From: Gluconacetobacter tumulicola
Lineage (GTDB): Bacteria > Pseudomonadota > Alphaproteobacteria > Acetobacterales > Acetobacteraceae
Assembly (NCBI RefSeq): GCF_014174215.1
Contig: NZ_JABEQL010000022.1
Coordinates: 1 to 63,621, forward strand
Direction of reading: 5' to 3'
Length of the DNA stretch: 63,621 nucleotides
Position 1 is the first letter of the stretch, and each line of letters begins with the position of its first letter. Below, piece by piece: positions 35,244-44,431 of this stretch. The position numbers were made by a program, and so were the translations under genes. Below the pieces are notes generated by a model that made no database searches, had not been told where the DNA came from, and saw only the letters and a program-made list of their open reading frames with translations.

Positions 35244-36743
35244 CTAGGCGGAAAAAAGAGCCGAATCCCGCACATGCTGGCGATCCCACCGCCGCGTCAG
35301 CGGCAGCAATGCCGCAAACAGGATCACGATCGTGCCGGCGGCAATAGCCAGGGTCAGGAACAGGCCGGCATAGGCCTCCGCCCCCGCCGCCGGATGCGCG
35401 GGGGCCGAGGCCGCCAGGTTGGCCACCATGCTGCCGACATACATCGCCACCCCCATCGACAGCAGGTACGATCCCATCATGAACCCACCCATGGCAGCGG
35501 GCACATAGCGCGCGATCACCGCCAGCCCCAGCCCGCCGACCAGCAACTCCCCCACCGCCAGGGCGCAATAGGCCGCGATCATGAACCAGGGTGACACCAG
35601 CCCCGCCCCACCCGACAGCGCCCCCAGCCACCAGATCACGAAGGCCAGCGTCACCAGGCTGTATCCCAGCACGAATTTCCGCGCGATCGGCAGGTCGCGC
35701 CCCTGCCGGGCCAGGCGCCGGTAGATAAAGGCCAGGATCGGACTGGCCACCATGATCCAGATCGGATTCAGGGCCTGGAACTGGCCGGCCGACATATGGA
35801 ACAGCGTCACCCCGCCCACCGTCACATCGCCGCGCACCGCACGCAGGGCGAACAGGGTCAGCGAGGTCACGATCTGCTGGTAGAACACGAAATAGATCAT
35901 GCCCTGGATCGACAGCATGTAGGCCATCCGCAACCCCGGCCGCTGCGCCGGCACGGCCCGCCGATAGATCACCGCCCAGATGCCCAGGACCGACAGCGCG
36001 GCCAGCCACACACAGGCCCGCGCCACCGCCGGCCGATCCAGAATCAGGTGCAACCCCACGATCGCCCCCGCCATACCCAGCAGCAACCCACCCACCGGCC
36101 CTGCGGCCAGCGGCGCAAAATCGGGCGCCGAACCGACATGGCGCAACCGGCTGCGCAGGATGGTATAGACGCACAGGCCGAACGCCAGCCCGGCGGAACA
36201 GGTGGCGAACGACGCCGCCGGGCCGAAATGGTCCTGCAACAGGGGCGTCAGCAGGATCGACGCGGTCGAGCCGACATTGACGGCCATGTAATAGAGCGTG
36301 AAGGCGGAATCGAGCGCCGTATCGTCGCCCTCATAGATCCGGCGCACCAGATTGGCGGCATTGGGCTTGAAAAATCCGTTGCCGGTCGCGATCAGCGCCA
36401 TGGCCACCGTCATCAGCCCGACATGCACCGTGGCCACCGCCAGCGCGGCATAGCCGCCCATCATGCAGGTGGCCCCCAGCAGCATGGCCCGGCGCGACCC
36501 CAGCACCCGGTCGCCCACCCAGCCCCCAACCACCGGCAGGGCATAGGCCATGGCCGCGAAGGCCCCCATCAGCAAGTTGGCCCGCGCATCCGCCATGCCA
36601 AGCTGCCGCACCATGAACAGCAGCAGCACGGCCTGCATGCCGTAATAGCCGAACCGCTCCCACAATTCGATCGCAACCACAACAGCGAAGGACGAAGACC
36701 GCGTGATGGGCCGCGACGATATGGAAGTAAGGGCAGATGGCAT
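35244..36743 (-). CDS. Proton-dependent oligopeptide transporter (POT/PTR family)
   Basis: A 499-residue membrane protein with about 12-14 helices. The POT signature is near the N-terminus, AVVVAIELWERFGYYGMQAVLLLF (ExxERFxYY), followed by GGWVGDRVLGSRRAMLLGATCMMGGYAAL and GNGFFKPNAANLVRRIYEGDD. Members import di- and tripeptides with protons. The start at ATG 36743 has AGGAAG upstream; a TTG further up at 36770 is not needed. It converges with yqhD. Confidence 0.9.
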   Translation of the reverse strand: MPSALTSISSRPITRSSSFAVVVAIELWERFGYYGMQAVLLLFMVRQLGMADARANLLMGAFAAMAYALPVVGGWVGDRVLGSRRAMLLGATCMMGGYAALAVATVHVGLMTVAMALIATGNGFFKPNAANLVRRIYEGDDTALDSAFTLYYMAVNVGSTASILLTPLLQDHFGPAASFATCSAGLAFGLCVYTILRSRLRHVGSAPDFAPLAAGPVGGLLLGMAGAIVGLHLILDRPAVARACVWLAALSVLGIWAVIYRRAVPAQRPGLRMAYMLSIQGMIYFVFYQQIVTSLTLFALRAVRGDVTVGGVTLFHMSAGQFQALNPIWIMVASPILAFIYRRLARQGRDLPIARKFVLGYSLVTLAFVIWWLGALSGGAGLVSPWFMIAAYCALAVGELLVGGLGLAVIARYVPAAMGGFMMGSYLLSMGVAMYVGSMVANLAASAPAHPAAGAEAYAGLFLTLAIAAGTIVILFAALLPLTRRWDRQHVRDSALFSA

Positions 36744-37038
36744 GAGCTTCCTGACAGATGACAAGAGCAAGGAGGGGCCCTTGCGGCCCCCCAGGCGCGA
36801 AAATGGTTATAGATTTCTGTTTTCAATAGACTGTTCACCCAGCCGGACAAGCATGTCCGGCCAAGGCCTGCTTCACGAGCATGTTTTAGGCGTTTCGATA
36901 TCGAGCGGAAGCGGTACGCCGCCCATTCGGCGCAGGAACGCAAGCGATGCGTCGCCGCCACTGGCCCACCCGATCCGATATCGGCATGTTGACGCCACTA
37001 GGCCGGAACACCCATGGCACGAGCGGAAAGGATCAGGG

Positions 37039-37959
37039 ATGGAACAGAGCCACGACGACGCATCAGGTTCCACCGAGCATGTGGTGGGCTATCGTGGCCT
37101 GACGCTGCATGATGAGGTGCAGGACGCGGCGATCGAACTGGCGATCCTCTATCCCACCACCGGCACACCATATCCGCGCCGCTTCGGCCCCTATCGCCTA
37201 CCCCTCGCCGAAGGACCGGTCGCGGGCCATGCTCGGCCGCTAGTCGTGCTGTCTCATGGCAATGGCGGATCGCCCTGGGTCTATCGTGACCTGGCAATGG
37301 CCCTGGCGTCGCGCGGCTTCGTGATCGCCATGCCGAAACACCCCGGCAACAGCCTAAATGACGACGCGCTGGCCCGCACACTGGCCAATCTGGAAAACCG
37401 CCCCCGGCATGTGTGCCTGAGCATCGCCGCCGCCTTCGCCGACCCGGTGGTCGGCCCCGCCCTGCGGCCGGAGCGCGTGGCACTGATCGGCCATTCCCTG
37501 GGCACCTGCACGGTGCTGGCGGCGGCGGGCGGCCAGCCATGGAGCGGCGGACGCAGCCCGGACGATCCGCCACGGCGCATCGCCGTCACGCATGACCGGC
37601 GCGTTCACGCGTTGGTGCTGCTGGCCCCGGCCACCGGGTGGTTCCGCGCCCCAGGCGCCCTGTCGGCGGTCCGCTGCCCGATCCTGATGCGCACGGCGGC
37701 CGAGGACGACGTCACCCCGCCGGCACTGGCCGATATCGTGATGCAGGGCGTGCCCGACCCGGCGCTGGTCGATAATCGCTGCGTGCCCGGCGCGGGGCAT
37801 TTCTCGTTCCTCAGCCCCTTCCCCGCGAACATGGCGCGCCCGGATTTTTCGCCATCGCAAGATCCGCCGGGTTTCGACCGCGCTGGCTTTCAGCAGGTCA
37901 TGGCGGATGAGATCAGTGCCTTCCTGCACCGCACGATGGCGGACCAGCCGCCCGCGTGA
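37039..37959 (+). CDS. Alpha/beta hydrolase (dienelactone hydrolase-like)
   Basis: A 306-residue alpha/beta hydrolase: oxyanion region VVLSHGNGGSPWVYRDLAMALASRGFVIAMPKHPGNSL, nucleophile elbow ALIGHSLGTCT, an Asp region in MRTAAEDDVTP, and the catalytic His in PGAGHFSFLSPF. It matches the predicted dienelactone hydrolase/platelet-activating-factor acetylhydrolase-like group. The substrate is unknown. Despite a long open frame upstream, the start at 37039 has AAAGGATCAGGG in front and no export signal. Confidence 0.8.
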   Translation: MEQSHDDASGSTEHVVGYRGLTLHDEVQDAAIELAILYPTTGTPYPRRFGPYRLPLAEGPVAGHARPLVVLSHGNGGSPWVYRDLAMALASRGFVIAMPKHPGNSLNDDALARTLANLENRPRHVCLSIAAAFADPVVGPALRPERVALIGHSLGTCTVLAAAGGQPWSGGRSPDDPPRRIAVTHDRRVHALVLLAPATGWFRAPGALSAVRCPILMRTAAEDDVTPPALADIVMQGVPDPALVDNRCVPGAGHFSFLSPFPANMARPDFSPSQDPPGFDRAGFQQVMADEISAFLHRTMADQPPA

Positions 37960-37975
37960 CAGTCTTCGCGGTCGC

Positions 37976-39511
37976 TCATTCCGTCCGGATCAGGGCCAGC
38001 TTGGGCTTTTGCCGCGCGAATGCAGGCCGTATGTCTCTGCCGGACAGGGTGAACCCCGCGACCATCCGCGTCAGTTCGTCGGACGTCGCCACCAGATTGC
38101 GCACCGCCGAGGCACTTTCCTCGGCAACGGCGGCATTTTTCTGGGTCGTCTGTTCCAGCCCGCCCATGGCGATATTCAACTGGCTGATGCTGGCGGACTG
38201 CTCCTGTGCCGAATCCGAAATGGTCGACACGACATCATTGATCTGCTGCACCTGCGACATGATACGCCGCAATGCATCGCCGGCCTCATGCACCAGCGTC
38301 ACGCCGGATTTCACCTGTCCGCCCGACAGGTTGATCAACGCCGAGATTTCCCGGCCAGCATCGGCCGAGCGCTGCGCCAGCGCGCGGACCTCGCTGGCCA
38401 CCACGGCAAAGCCACGGCCCACATCCCCAGCCCGTGCTGCCTCGACACTGGCGTTGAGGGCCAGGATATTGGTCTGGAACGAAATTTCGTTGATGATCCC
38501 GATAATGCCTGCCATTTCCCGGGATGATTTCTCGATCTCCGAAATCGCCGCGATCGTGCCATGGACCACACTGCCCGCATGCTCGGCATCGCCGCGCGCC
38601 ATGTTGGCCATCTGGTTGGCCTTCCGGGTTTCCTCGGCCGTCTTCGCGACCCGCTGCGTGATCTGGCTCAGCGCCGCCGACATTTCCTCCTGGGTAGCCG
38701 CCTGCTGTTCGCTGCGGCGGGCAAGATTCTCGGCCCCCTGGCGAATCCCGTCGGCGTTCGACACGATATCGGTCGCATTCACCGCGATCTTGGCCAGGCT
38801 GTGTTCCAGCGTCTCGGCCGTGTGGTTGAAATGCTGCTTCAGCGCATCCAGGCGCTCCGGTATCCGGCCGCTTGCGATGCGATGGGTCAGGTCGCCATTG
38901 GCCAACGCCGTCAGGGCACTGCCGATAATCTCAATCACCTCGCGATCTTCCTGAGCACGGCGGTCCTGTTCCGCCTGCATCGCGACGCGCGCCTTGTGGA
39001 GGTCATCCAGGTAGGACGACACCGTCAGGTCGATCTCCATCAGCACCGCCTTGCACAGGCTGCCGATCACATCCCCGAGGTTCCGCGCCACCCGTGACGA
39101 GGTCCGGGAAAGGAAACCACCATGCGACAGCATATCGCCAATGACGGACTGAACGAGATGGTTGAGAATGATCCCATAACCACCGATATACAGGCTCGGA
39201 TCCAGCCCGATGCGGGCATGTACCGAACCGATCGTCCGGACCTTTTTGACATATTCATCGTCGAACCGCGCACCGGAAATCCGTTTCCAATGCGTCTGCT
39301 GGGCATGTTTCGCATGCTTGATCTGTGATTCGGAAGAAAAGAAACTCCGCGCCTTCGGCGTCTGGCGAACCCGAGCATAGAATTTGTCAAGCGCGACCGG
39401 CACTTCTCGATCGATGAGAGCCTGAACAGATCGGATGGAACGAAAATCATTTTCGTTCATCTCAACGAAATCTTGCCTGTATTTGAAGTCAGACAGATCA
39501 TGATTGCTCAT
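37976..39511 (-). CDS. Globin-coupled methyl-accepting chemotaxis protein
   Basis: A 511-residue soluble chemoreceptor. Residues 1-175 match a globin-coupled sensor domain (SVHARIGLDPSLYIGGYGII, proximal His about 98) as in HemAT. A HAMP-like linker (about 195-245) follows, then the MCP signalling domain with the conserved tip EISFQTNILALNASVEAARAGDVGRGFAVVASEVR. No transmembrane segment is present. It is probably an oxygen or redox sensor for aerotaxis; no che genes are adjacent. AGAGAG precedes the ATG. Confidence 0.9.
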   Translation of the reverse strand: MSNHDLSDFKYRQDFVEMNENDFRSIRSVQALIDREVPVALDKFYARVRQTPKARSFFSSESQIKHAKHAQQTHWKRISGARFDDEYVKKVRTIGSVHARIGLDPSLYIGGYGIILNHLVQSVIGDMLSHGGFLSRTSSRVARNLGDVIGSLCKAVLMEIDLTVSSYLDDLHKARVAMQAEQDRRAQEDREVIEIIGSALTALANGDLTHRIASGRIPERLDALKQHFNHTAETLEHSLAKIAVNATDIVSNADGIRQGAENLARRSEQQAATQEEMSAALSQITQRVAKTAEETRKANQMANMARGDAEHAGSVVHGTIAAISEIEKSSREMAGIIGIINEISFQTNILALNASVEAARAGDVGRGFAVVASEVRALAQRSADAGREISALINLSGGQVKSGVTLVHEAGDALRRIMSQVQQINDVVSTISDSAQEQSASISQLNIAMGGLEQTTQKNAAVAEESASAVRNLVATSDELTRMVAGFTLSGRDIRPAFARQKPKLALIRTE

Positions 39512-39861
39512 GAATAATTCTCTCTTATATCATGACTGAAAGTTGCCGGACAGGAGCATTCTATTTTGACGGGCATAAACTTAATATTCAGATAACGGAA
39601 ACCGCTTAAGATTCTGTTTGGAAATGTGGGCTGGTGAACGAGCGCAGCCCGGGATGGGTCGCGTCATGCTATTAATTATCGGCATCCTTCAAAACCCGCC
39701 TGTCTCAGGACCCTGGCCCGCATCCTGAAAAGATACAATCCCCCACTAACGCCAGAGCGCCACCAAGGGTTCGCACGATGCCGTGCCAACAGGAAGGCCG
39801 CTGCAGGATCAAGCGGCAGAATGCGGGCCCCAGAGCGCTCCAGTCCCTCGCCCGGGCCGCG
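39512..39861. other. Intergenic stretch with a mobile-repeat remnant
   Basis: About 350 bases. Apart from the short remnant at 39610-39650, no gene or hairpin was recognised. The first 100 bases are AT-rich and probably carry the promoter of the chemoreceptor gene. Confidence 0.4.
39610..39650. mobile_element. End fragment of the 162-bp inverted-repeat element
   Basis: GATTCTGTTTGGAAATGTGG followed by GCTGGTGAACGAGCG matches the left end of the full copies (GAGCCTGACCGAAAATGTGG, GCTGGCGAGCGAGAGCGG). TAA (39607-39609) precedes it, as a TNA target would. The rest of the element is absent. Confidence 0.65.
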
Positions 39862-40779
39862 TCAGTAGCACGCGGGAACGATCATCGCATCCGGGGTCGG
39901 CTGCCGTTCGTAATCGGGATGATGGACGCGTGCGGGCAACACCACATCCGGCTTCGGCACCGGCCCGTAGGGTACGAGCGAGAGCAGGTGGGCGATGCAG
40001 TTCAGACGCGCACGCTTCTTGTCGACCGCCTGCACCACCCACCACGGCGCTTCGTCGATGCTGGACCGCTCGAGCATCGTCTCCTTCGCACGGGTGTAAT
40101 CCTCCCAGCGGCGGCGGCTTTCCAGATCCATCGGGCTGAGCTTCCACTGTTTCAGCGGATCTTCGATCCGCGCGCGGAAGCGGGCCTCCTGCTCGTCATC
40201 TGTGATCGAAAACCAGAACTTGACAATCTGGATGCCGCTGCGGACGAGCATCCGCTCGAACTCTGGCACCGAACGGAAGAATTCTTCATATTCATCCTCG
40301 GTGCAAAAGCCCATGACACGCTCGACTCCAGCACGGTTGTACCAGCTCCGGTCGAACAGGACAATCTCACCCGCCGCCGGCAGATGGGCCACGTAGCGCT
40401 GAAAATACCATTGCGTGCGCTCGCGGTCGTTGGGCGCCGGCAGGGCGGCGACGCGGCACAGGCGCGGATTCAGCCGCTGGGTGATCCGCTTGATCGCGCC
40501 GCCCTTCCCGGCGGCGTCTCGCCCTTCGAAGATCACGACCAGGCGATGGCCGGTCGCCTTCACCCAATCCTGCAGCTTGATCAGTTCGCCCTGGAGACGA
40601 ACCAGTTCGCGGAAATAGACGCGCCGAAACGCGCGGTCGGACGCGTCGAGGGTTCCGCCGATGGCCTCTTCTTCCAGGGAGAGTTCGAACTCCTCGTCCA
40701 GATCGTCGATGAACTCGCGGCGCATCTGCACGCGCTCGCGTTCTTCCGCCGACAGGCTCTTCAGATCCTCATCGTCCAT
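39862..40779 (-). CDS. ppk2: Polyphosphate kinase 2 (PPK2 family)
   Basis: A 305-residue class I PPK2. It has an acidic N-terminal stretch (residues 1-45), Walker A GRDAAGKGGAIKRITQRLNPR, AALPAPNDRERTQWYFQRYVAHLPAAGEIVLFDRSWYNRAGVERVMGFC with Walker B, and the lid region WFSITDDEQEARFRAR. The enzyme moves phosphate between polyphosphate and nucleoside diphosphates, usually making GTP or ATP. The OprB-Pit operon is adjacent on the same strand, suggesting a phosphate-handling group. AAGG precedes the ATG. Confidence 0.92.
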   Translation of the reverse strand: MDDEDLKSLSAEERERVQMRREFIDDLDEEFELSLEEEAIGGTLDASDRAFRRVYFRELVRLQGELIKLQDWVKATGHRLVVIFEGRDAAGKGGAIKRITQRLNPRLCRVAALPAPNDRERTQWYFQRYVAHLPAAGEIVLFDRSWYNRAGVERVMGFCTEDEYEEFFRSVPEFERMLVRSGIQIVKFWFSITDDEQEARFRARIEDPLKQWKLSPMDLESRRRWEDYTRAKETMLERSSIDEAPWWVVQAVDKKRARLNCIAHLLSLVPYGPVPKPDVVLPARVHHPDYERQPTPDAMIVPACY

Positions 40780-40881
40780 CGTCGCTGCCTTCCATGCCGC
40801 GCACCATGCGCCGCACTGGCCGAAATAGGGCTTTCCACAGGAAAACGCCTTGAAATTTTCATGAATCCTGCGGTCAAGCCT

Positions 40882-42351
40882 TCAGAACGTGGTGGTCATG
40901 TTCACGCCCAGCACGGCACCGTTACCGATGGGCCGCCCCGTCTGCGGGTCGAACGACGTGCCGCCGACATGCCAGAAATATTGAAAATCGGGCTGGATGA
41001 TGAGGTACGGGGTCACGGCTGCCTGATAGGTCACCTCGATATGCTGTTCGGGCTTCAGCGCGCCTGCCAGACTGGTGCCCAGACGCATGGCATCGCGCGC
41101 ATTGTCGATTGCCCGGCTACCATAGAAGCCAGTTCCCCAGGCAATGCCGATCGTGTCATCAGTCCGGCCCGGGACCATCCCGTCGAACGTCACGCCGCCC
41201 TGGATCTCGGTGGAGAACCGGTTGCGCGAGCCGTCATTGGCGGTGGCACGCACGAACAGGCTGATCGTCTTGCTCGACCCCGGCGCCGCCCGCCAGATCA
41301 TCTGGTCGGCCACCATGTAGATCATCCAATTGTCACGATGGTAGCGCGGCTGGCCCGTACTGTCCGGTGCTGCCAGCAGGCCGCCGTGATCGTCGTATCG
41401 CTGGTCGGGGAAGCGGCCGGTGTCGTAAAGGCCGCCGAGCTTCCAGGTTCCCAACAGACTGGGGGCTGCTTGATCGGCGATCCAGCGGGCGACATCGACC
41501 GAAAGCTGGGCCTCGCCGATGAACAGCGTCCCGCCGCTGGTCGAAAATGCGGTGCCCGACGGGTCGCGCTGCGTGGGCGCGATGGCGCTGTAGAAGGGGC
41601 CGCGCGTCGGGTTGTCGTCGGTGACGGCGCCCATCAGCACCAGTTGGTCGATCGGCGTCCATTTCGCCCGCGCCCCCAGGGCCGAGAAAGGCCAGGACGG
41701 CCCTCCGGAATACAGGTTACTGGAGGTCGAGAGCGGCCAGCCGAAACTGGAATTGAGGAAGAATGAGGCGTTCTGACTGACCAAAAACTCGGTATCGAGG
41801 TCGATCGACCCCACCCGGACATCCAGCCGGTTCGCGAAGAAGCCCTGGCCGTACCAGAGTTCGAACAGCCGGGTCGAGCGCCCGGCATCGTAGCCACTGA
41901 CGGCATTCACCGCCCCGAGCCGCTCGCCCGTCAGCGACCGGCCGCGGATCTGCAACGCGCTGACGTTCAGCAACCCGTCGGGCCAGCCGAAGCCACGCTC
42001 GGTGTCGAACATCAAGGTCACGGCCGTCATGCCGTCATAGGTGGGTCCGGTATGCAGGCCGCCTGAGGCGAGGCCCCATAATTCCTCGACATCCTGTATG
42101 TTGATCCGGATGCCGTGGCGGGCCAGCCAGGGCCGCGTGCCCCCGGCCTCGCCCAGAAGTTCGCTGCCCGGGTCTTCGGGCTGCTGCACTTCCACCGGCA
42201 TCGGTGGGGGCAGCGGCACGCCTGAGGGCAGGACATCGGTGACCAGCGGCGGGGTGGCGGCCAGAATGCCGTCCCCCATCGTCAAGGGGTAGAGTGCCGC
42301 CAGAAGGCCCGCCACGCGGCGCAGGGCCGGGGCGGGTCGTTCGGCTTTCAT
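40882..42351 (-). CDS. OprB-family carbohydrate-selective porin
   Basis: A 489-residue outer-membrane porin: signal peptide in residues 1-31 (GLLAALYPLTMGDGILAA), proline-rich linker, then an OprB domain (RHGIRINIQDVEELWG, LFELWYGQGFFANRLDVRVGSIDLDTEFLVSQNASFFLNSSFGWP) ending in a barrel strand with terminal Phe (GVNMTTTF). OprB porins pass sugars and, in acetic acid bacteria, are numerous. It begins nine bases after the stop of the phosphate transporter, so it is likely co-transcribed with it. Confidence 0.88.
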   Translation of the reverse strand: MKAERPAPALRRVAGLLAALYPLTMGDGILAATPPLVTDVLPSGVPLPPPMPVEVQQPEDPGSELLGEAGGTRPWLARHGIRINIQDVEELWGLASGGLHTGPTYDGMTAVTLMFDTERGFGWPDGLLNVSALQIRGRSLTGERLGAVNAVSGYDAGRSTRLFELWYGQGFFANRLDVRVGSIDLDTEFLVSQNASFFLNSSFGWPLSTSSNLYSGGPSWPFSALGARAKWTPIDQLVLMGAVTDDNPTRGPFYSAIAPTQRDPSGTAFSTSGGTLFIGEAQLSVDVARWIADQAAPSLLGTWKLGGLYDTGRFPDQRYDDHGGLLAAPDSTGQPRYHRDNWMIYMVADQMIWRAAPGSSKTISLFVRATANDGSRNRFSTEIQGGVTFDGMVPGRTDDTIGIAWGTGFYGSRAIDNARDAMRLGTSLAGALKPEQHIEVTYQAAVTPYLIIQPDFQYFWHVGGTSFDPQTGRPIGNGAVLGVNMTTTF

Positions 42352-42360
42352 GGCCTCGTG

Positions 42361-43971
42361 TCAGAAGACATGCCTCAGGATAAAGAACAGCGCACCGCTG
42401 ATCAACATGGCAGCGGGCAGCGTGATCACCCAGGCCATGGCCATGGTGCGCAGCGTTCGCCATTGCAGGCCCGAGCCCGCCGCCGCCATGGTGCCCGCCA
42501 CGCCGCTCGAGAGGATATGGGTGGTGGAGACCGGCAGGCCATAGCCCTCGGCCAGGCCGATCGTCCCCATCGCGACCAGTTCCGCCGAGGCGCCCTGCGC
42601 GTAGTTCAGGTGCGTCTTGCCGATTTTCTCGCCCACGGTGACGACGATGCGCTTCCAGCCGACCATCGTGCCCAGACCCAGCGCCACCGCGACGGCGACC
42701 TTGACCCAGGTGGGGATGAAGCGCGTGCCCGCGTTGAGCTGGCCCATGAAATTCTTGAGGCCGGCGGCCTCGGCGCCTTCGAAGGCATTGGTCTTGCCCA
42801 GCACGCGGATCGCATCCGATACCAGATACATGTCCGTGCGGACGTTCGGCACCTGGGCGGCGGGGATGGCATTGAGGCTGCGATATCCCTTGACCGAGCC
42901 CGCGATGTCGTCCGACAGCACGGCCAGCGCGCCATAGACCCGGCCATTGGCGACCGCCCTGTCGCGCAGCGCCGCCGTCACTCGCACGCGGGCCGCCGCG
43001 ATGTCATCGGCCTCGGTGCCCGTCATGTGATGGCGGAAGATGCCTGCGGCGTCCCCGGCCGACTGGACGAAGGCCGGCATGGCCGATTCCGGCATGGCGC
43101 GATTGAGCGCATAGGCGGTGGGTGCCGCGCCGATCAGGATGAGCATGATCAGGCCCATGCCCTTCTGCCCGTCATTGCCGCCATGGAAATAGGAGACGCC
43201 GGTGCAGGTGCCGATCAGCAGACCGCGAATCCACAGTGGCGGGGGCTTGTGTCCCACGGGCGTCTCGAACAGCGTCCGGTTGCGCACCAGCACGCGGAAC
43301 AGCCAGAACAGCGCCATGGACAGCGCGAAGCCGCAGAGCGGGCTGAACAGCAGCGCGCTGAAAACCTTCGACACCTGCGACCAGTCGACGCCATAGGTCG
43401 CCGCCCCGGCGGGCGCCATTAGCTGGTTGGCGATGCCCACTCCCATGATCGAGCCGATCAGGGCGTGCGAGGAACTGTTCGGCACGCCCATCGCCCACGT
43501 TGCGAGATTCCATACAATGGCGGCGATCAGCAGGGCGAAGATCATCGCGTATCCCGCGCCACTGCCCACCTGGAGGATGAGTTCGACCGGCAGCAGCGTG
43601 ACCACGCTGTAGGCGACGGCACCGGACGAGACCAGCACGCCCAGCAGGTTCCACACGCCCGACCATACGACGGCCACCATGGGAGGCATGCTGTTCGTAT
43701 AGATCACGGTCGCGACGGCGTTCGCCGTGTCGTGAAAGCCGTTGACGAATTCGAAGCCCAGCGCGATCAGCAGCGCCAGCGCCAGCAGGGCGAAGGCCCC
43801 GACGGCCAGCCCATGCTCGCCCGCCGCCTGCAGATCGGCCAGAACACTGTAGCCGACGAAGCCCAGCGCGCACGCCAGCACGGCCAGGAAGAAGATCCTG
43901 AACGCGGGGGTTCCCCCGCTGTCCATTCTAGGACGCAGAAAATGACTGCGCGGTACGGTTGTCTCCGACAA
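42361..43971 (-). CDS. pit: Low-affinity inorganic phosphate transporter (Pit)
   Basis: A 536-residue PiT-family symporter. The first repeat carries FEFVNGFHDTANAVATVIYTNSMPP and the second GLAEGYGLPVSTTHILSSGVAGTMAAAGSGLQWRTL, the two signature motifs. VPNSSSHALIGSIMG and HGGNDGQKGMGLIM are also present, with about 10-11 helices and a central hydrophilic loop. A TTG at 43971 preceded by AAGGGGG is the best-supported start; the first ATG (43926) has no ribosome-binding site. It couples metal-phosphate uptake to protons. Confidence 0.9.
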   Translation of the reverse strand: MSETTVPRSHFLRPRMDSGGTPAFRIFFLAVLACALGFVGYSVLADLQAAGEHGLAVGAFALLALALLIALGFEFVNGFHDTANAVATVIYTNSMPPMVAVVWSGVWNLLGVLVSSGAVAYSVVTLLPVELILQVGSGAGYAMIFALLIAAIVWNLATWAMGVPNSSSHALIGSIMGVGIANQLMAPAGAATYGVDWSQVSKVFSALLFSPLCGFALSMALFWLFRVLVRNRTLFETPVGHKPPPLWIRGLLIGTCTGVSYFHGGNDGQKGMGLIMLILIGAAPTAYALNRAMPESAMPAFVQSAGDAAGIFRHHMTGTEADDIAAARVRVTAALRDRAVANGRVYGALAVLSDDIAGSVKGYRSLNAIPAAQVPNVRTDMYLVSDAIRVLGKTNAFEGAEAAGLKNFMGQLNAGTRFIPTWVKVAVAVALGLGTMVGWKRIVVTVGEKIGKTHLNYAQGASAELVAMGTIGLAEGYGLPVSTTHILSSGVAGTMAAAGSGLQWRTLRTMAMAWVITLPAAMLISGALFFILRHVF

Positions 43972-44082
43972 GGCATCCCCCCTTGGCCAAAGGCGCTATG
44001 ACAGCGCACACTCAGCGGAAAGCCCGGGGCAGAAACAGTGAAGTTATTTTGAAGGGGGAACCGCCGCGCGCTTCACGAAAGG

Positions 44083-44427
44083 ATGCAGACCCCGATGCCC
44101 GAGACCCCAGGACACATCGTCGAAACCGACCGGCTGCGGCTGACGCTGCACGAAAGCGCCGATTTCGGCCCGCTGGCCGAGATGTGGAGCGATCCGGCCG
44201 TCGTCCGGCATATCAGCGGCAAGCCGGCCACGGCGCAGGAAAGCTGGGCGCGGCTGCTGCGCTATCGTGGCCTGTGGCCGGTGCTGGGGTTCGGCTACTG
44301 GGCGGTCTGCCTCGTAGCCCCTGACAACCGCCCTTCGCTCCGCGTGGCGGAGAAGACTGGTTTTCTGCCCGTCGGTCCCATTCGCGTGGGGACGGAACAG
44401 GCCGTGCTGCTGGAACGCCTGACATAG
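44083..44427 (+). pseudogene. GNAT acetyltransferase lacking its acetyl-CoA core
   Basis: A 114-residue frame with the N-terminus of a RimJ/RimL-type acetyltransferase (HIVETDRLRLTLHESADFGPLAEMWSDPAVVRHISGKPATAQESWARLLRYRGLWPVLGFGYWAVC). It passes directly to the C-terminal text LVAPDNRPSLRVAEKTGF. Complete members are about 170-180 residues and have between these parts the strand and Q/RxxGxG/A loop that binds acetyl-CoA. The loss is in frame, about 60 residues. The product is very likely inactive. The start could be ATG 44083 or 44095. Confidence 0.75.
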
Positions 44428-44431
44428 CAGG

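Noticed and set aside
36744-37038. N-terminal extension of the alpha/beta hydrolase
   Set aside because: The frame is open from 36703, but the extension has no domain or signal and the internal ATG at 37039 has a good ribosome-binding site.
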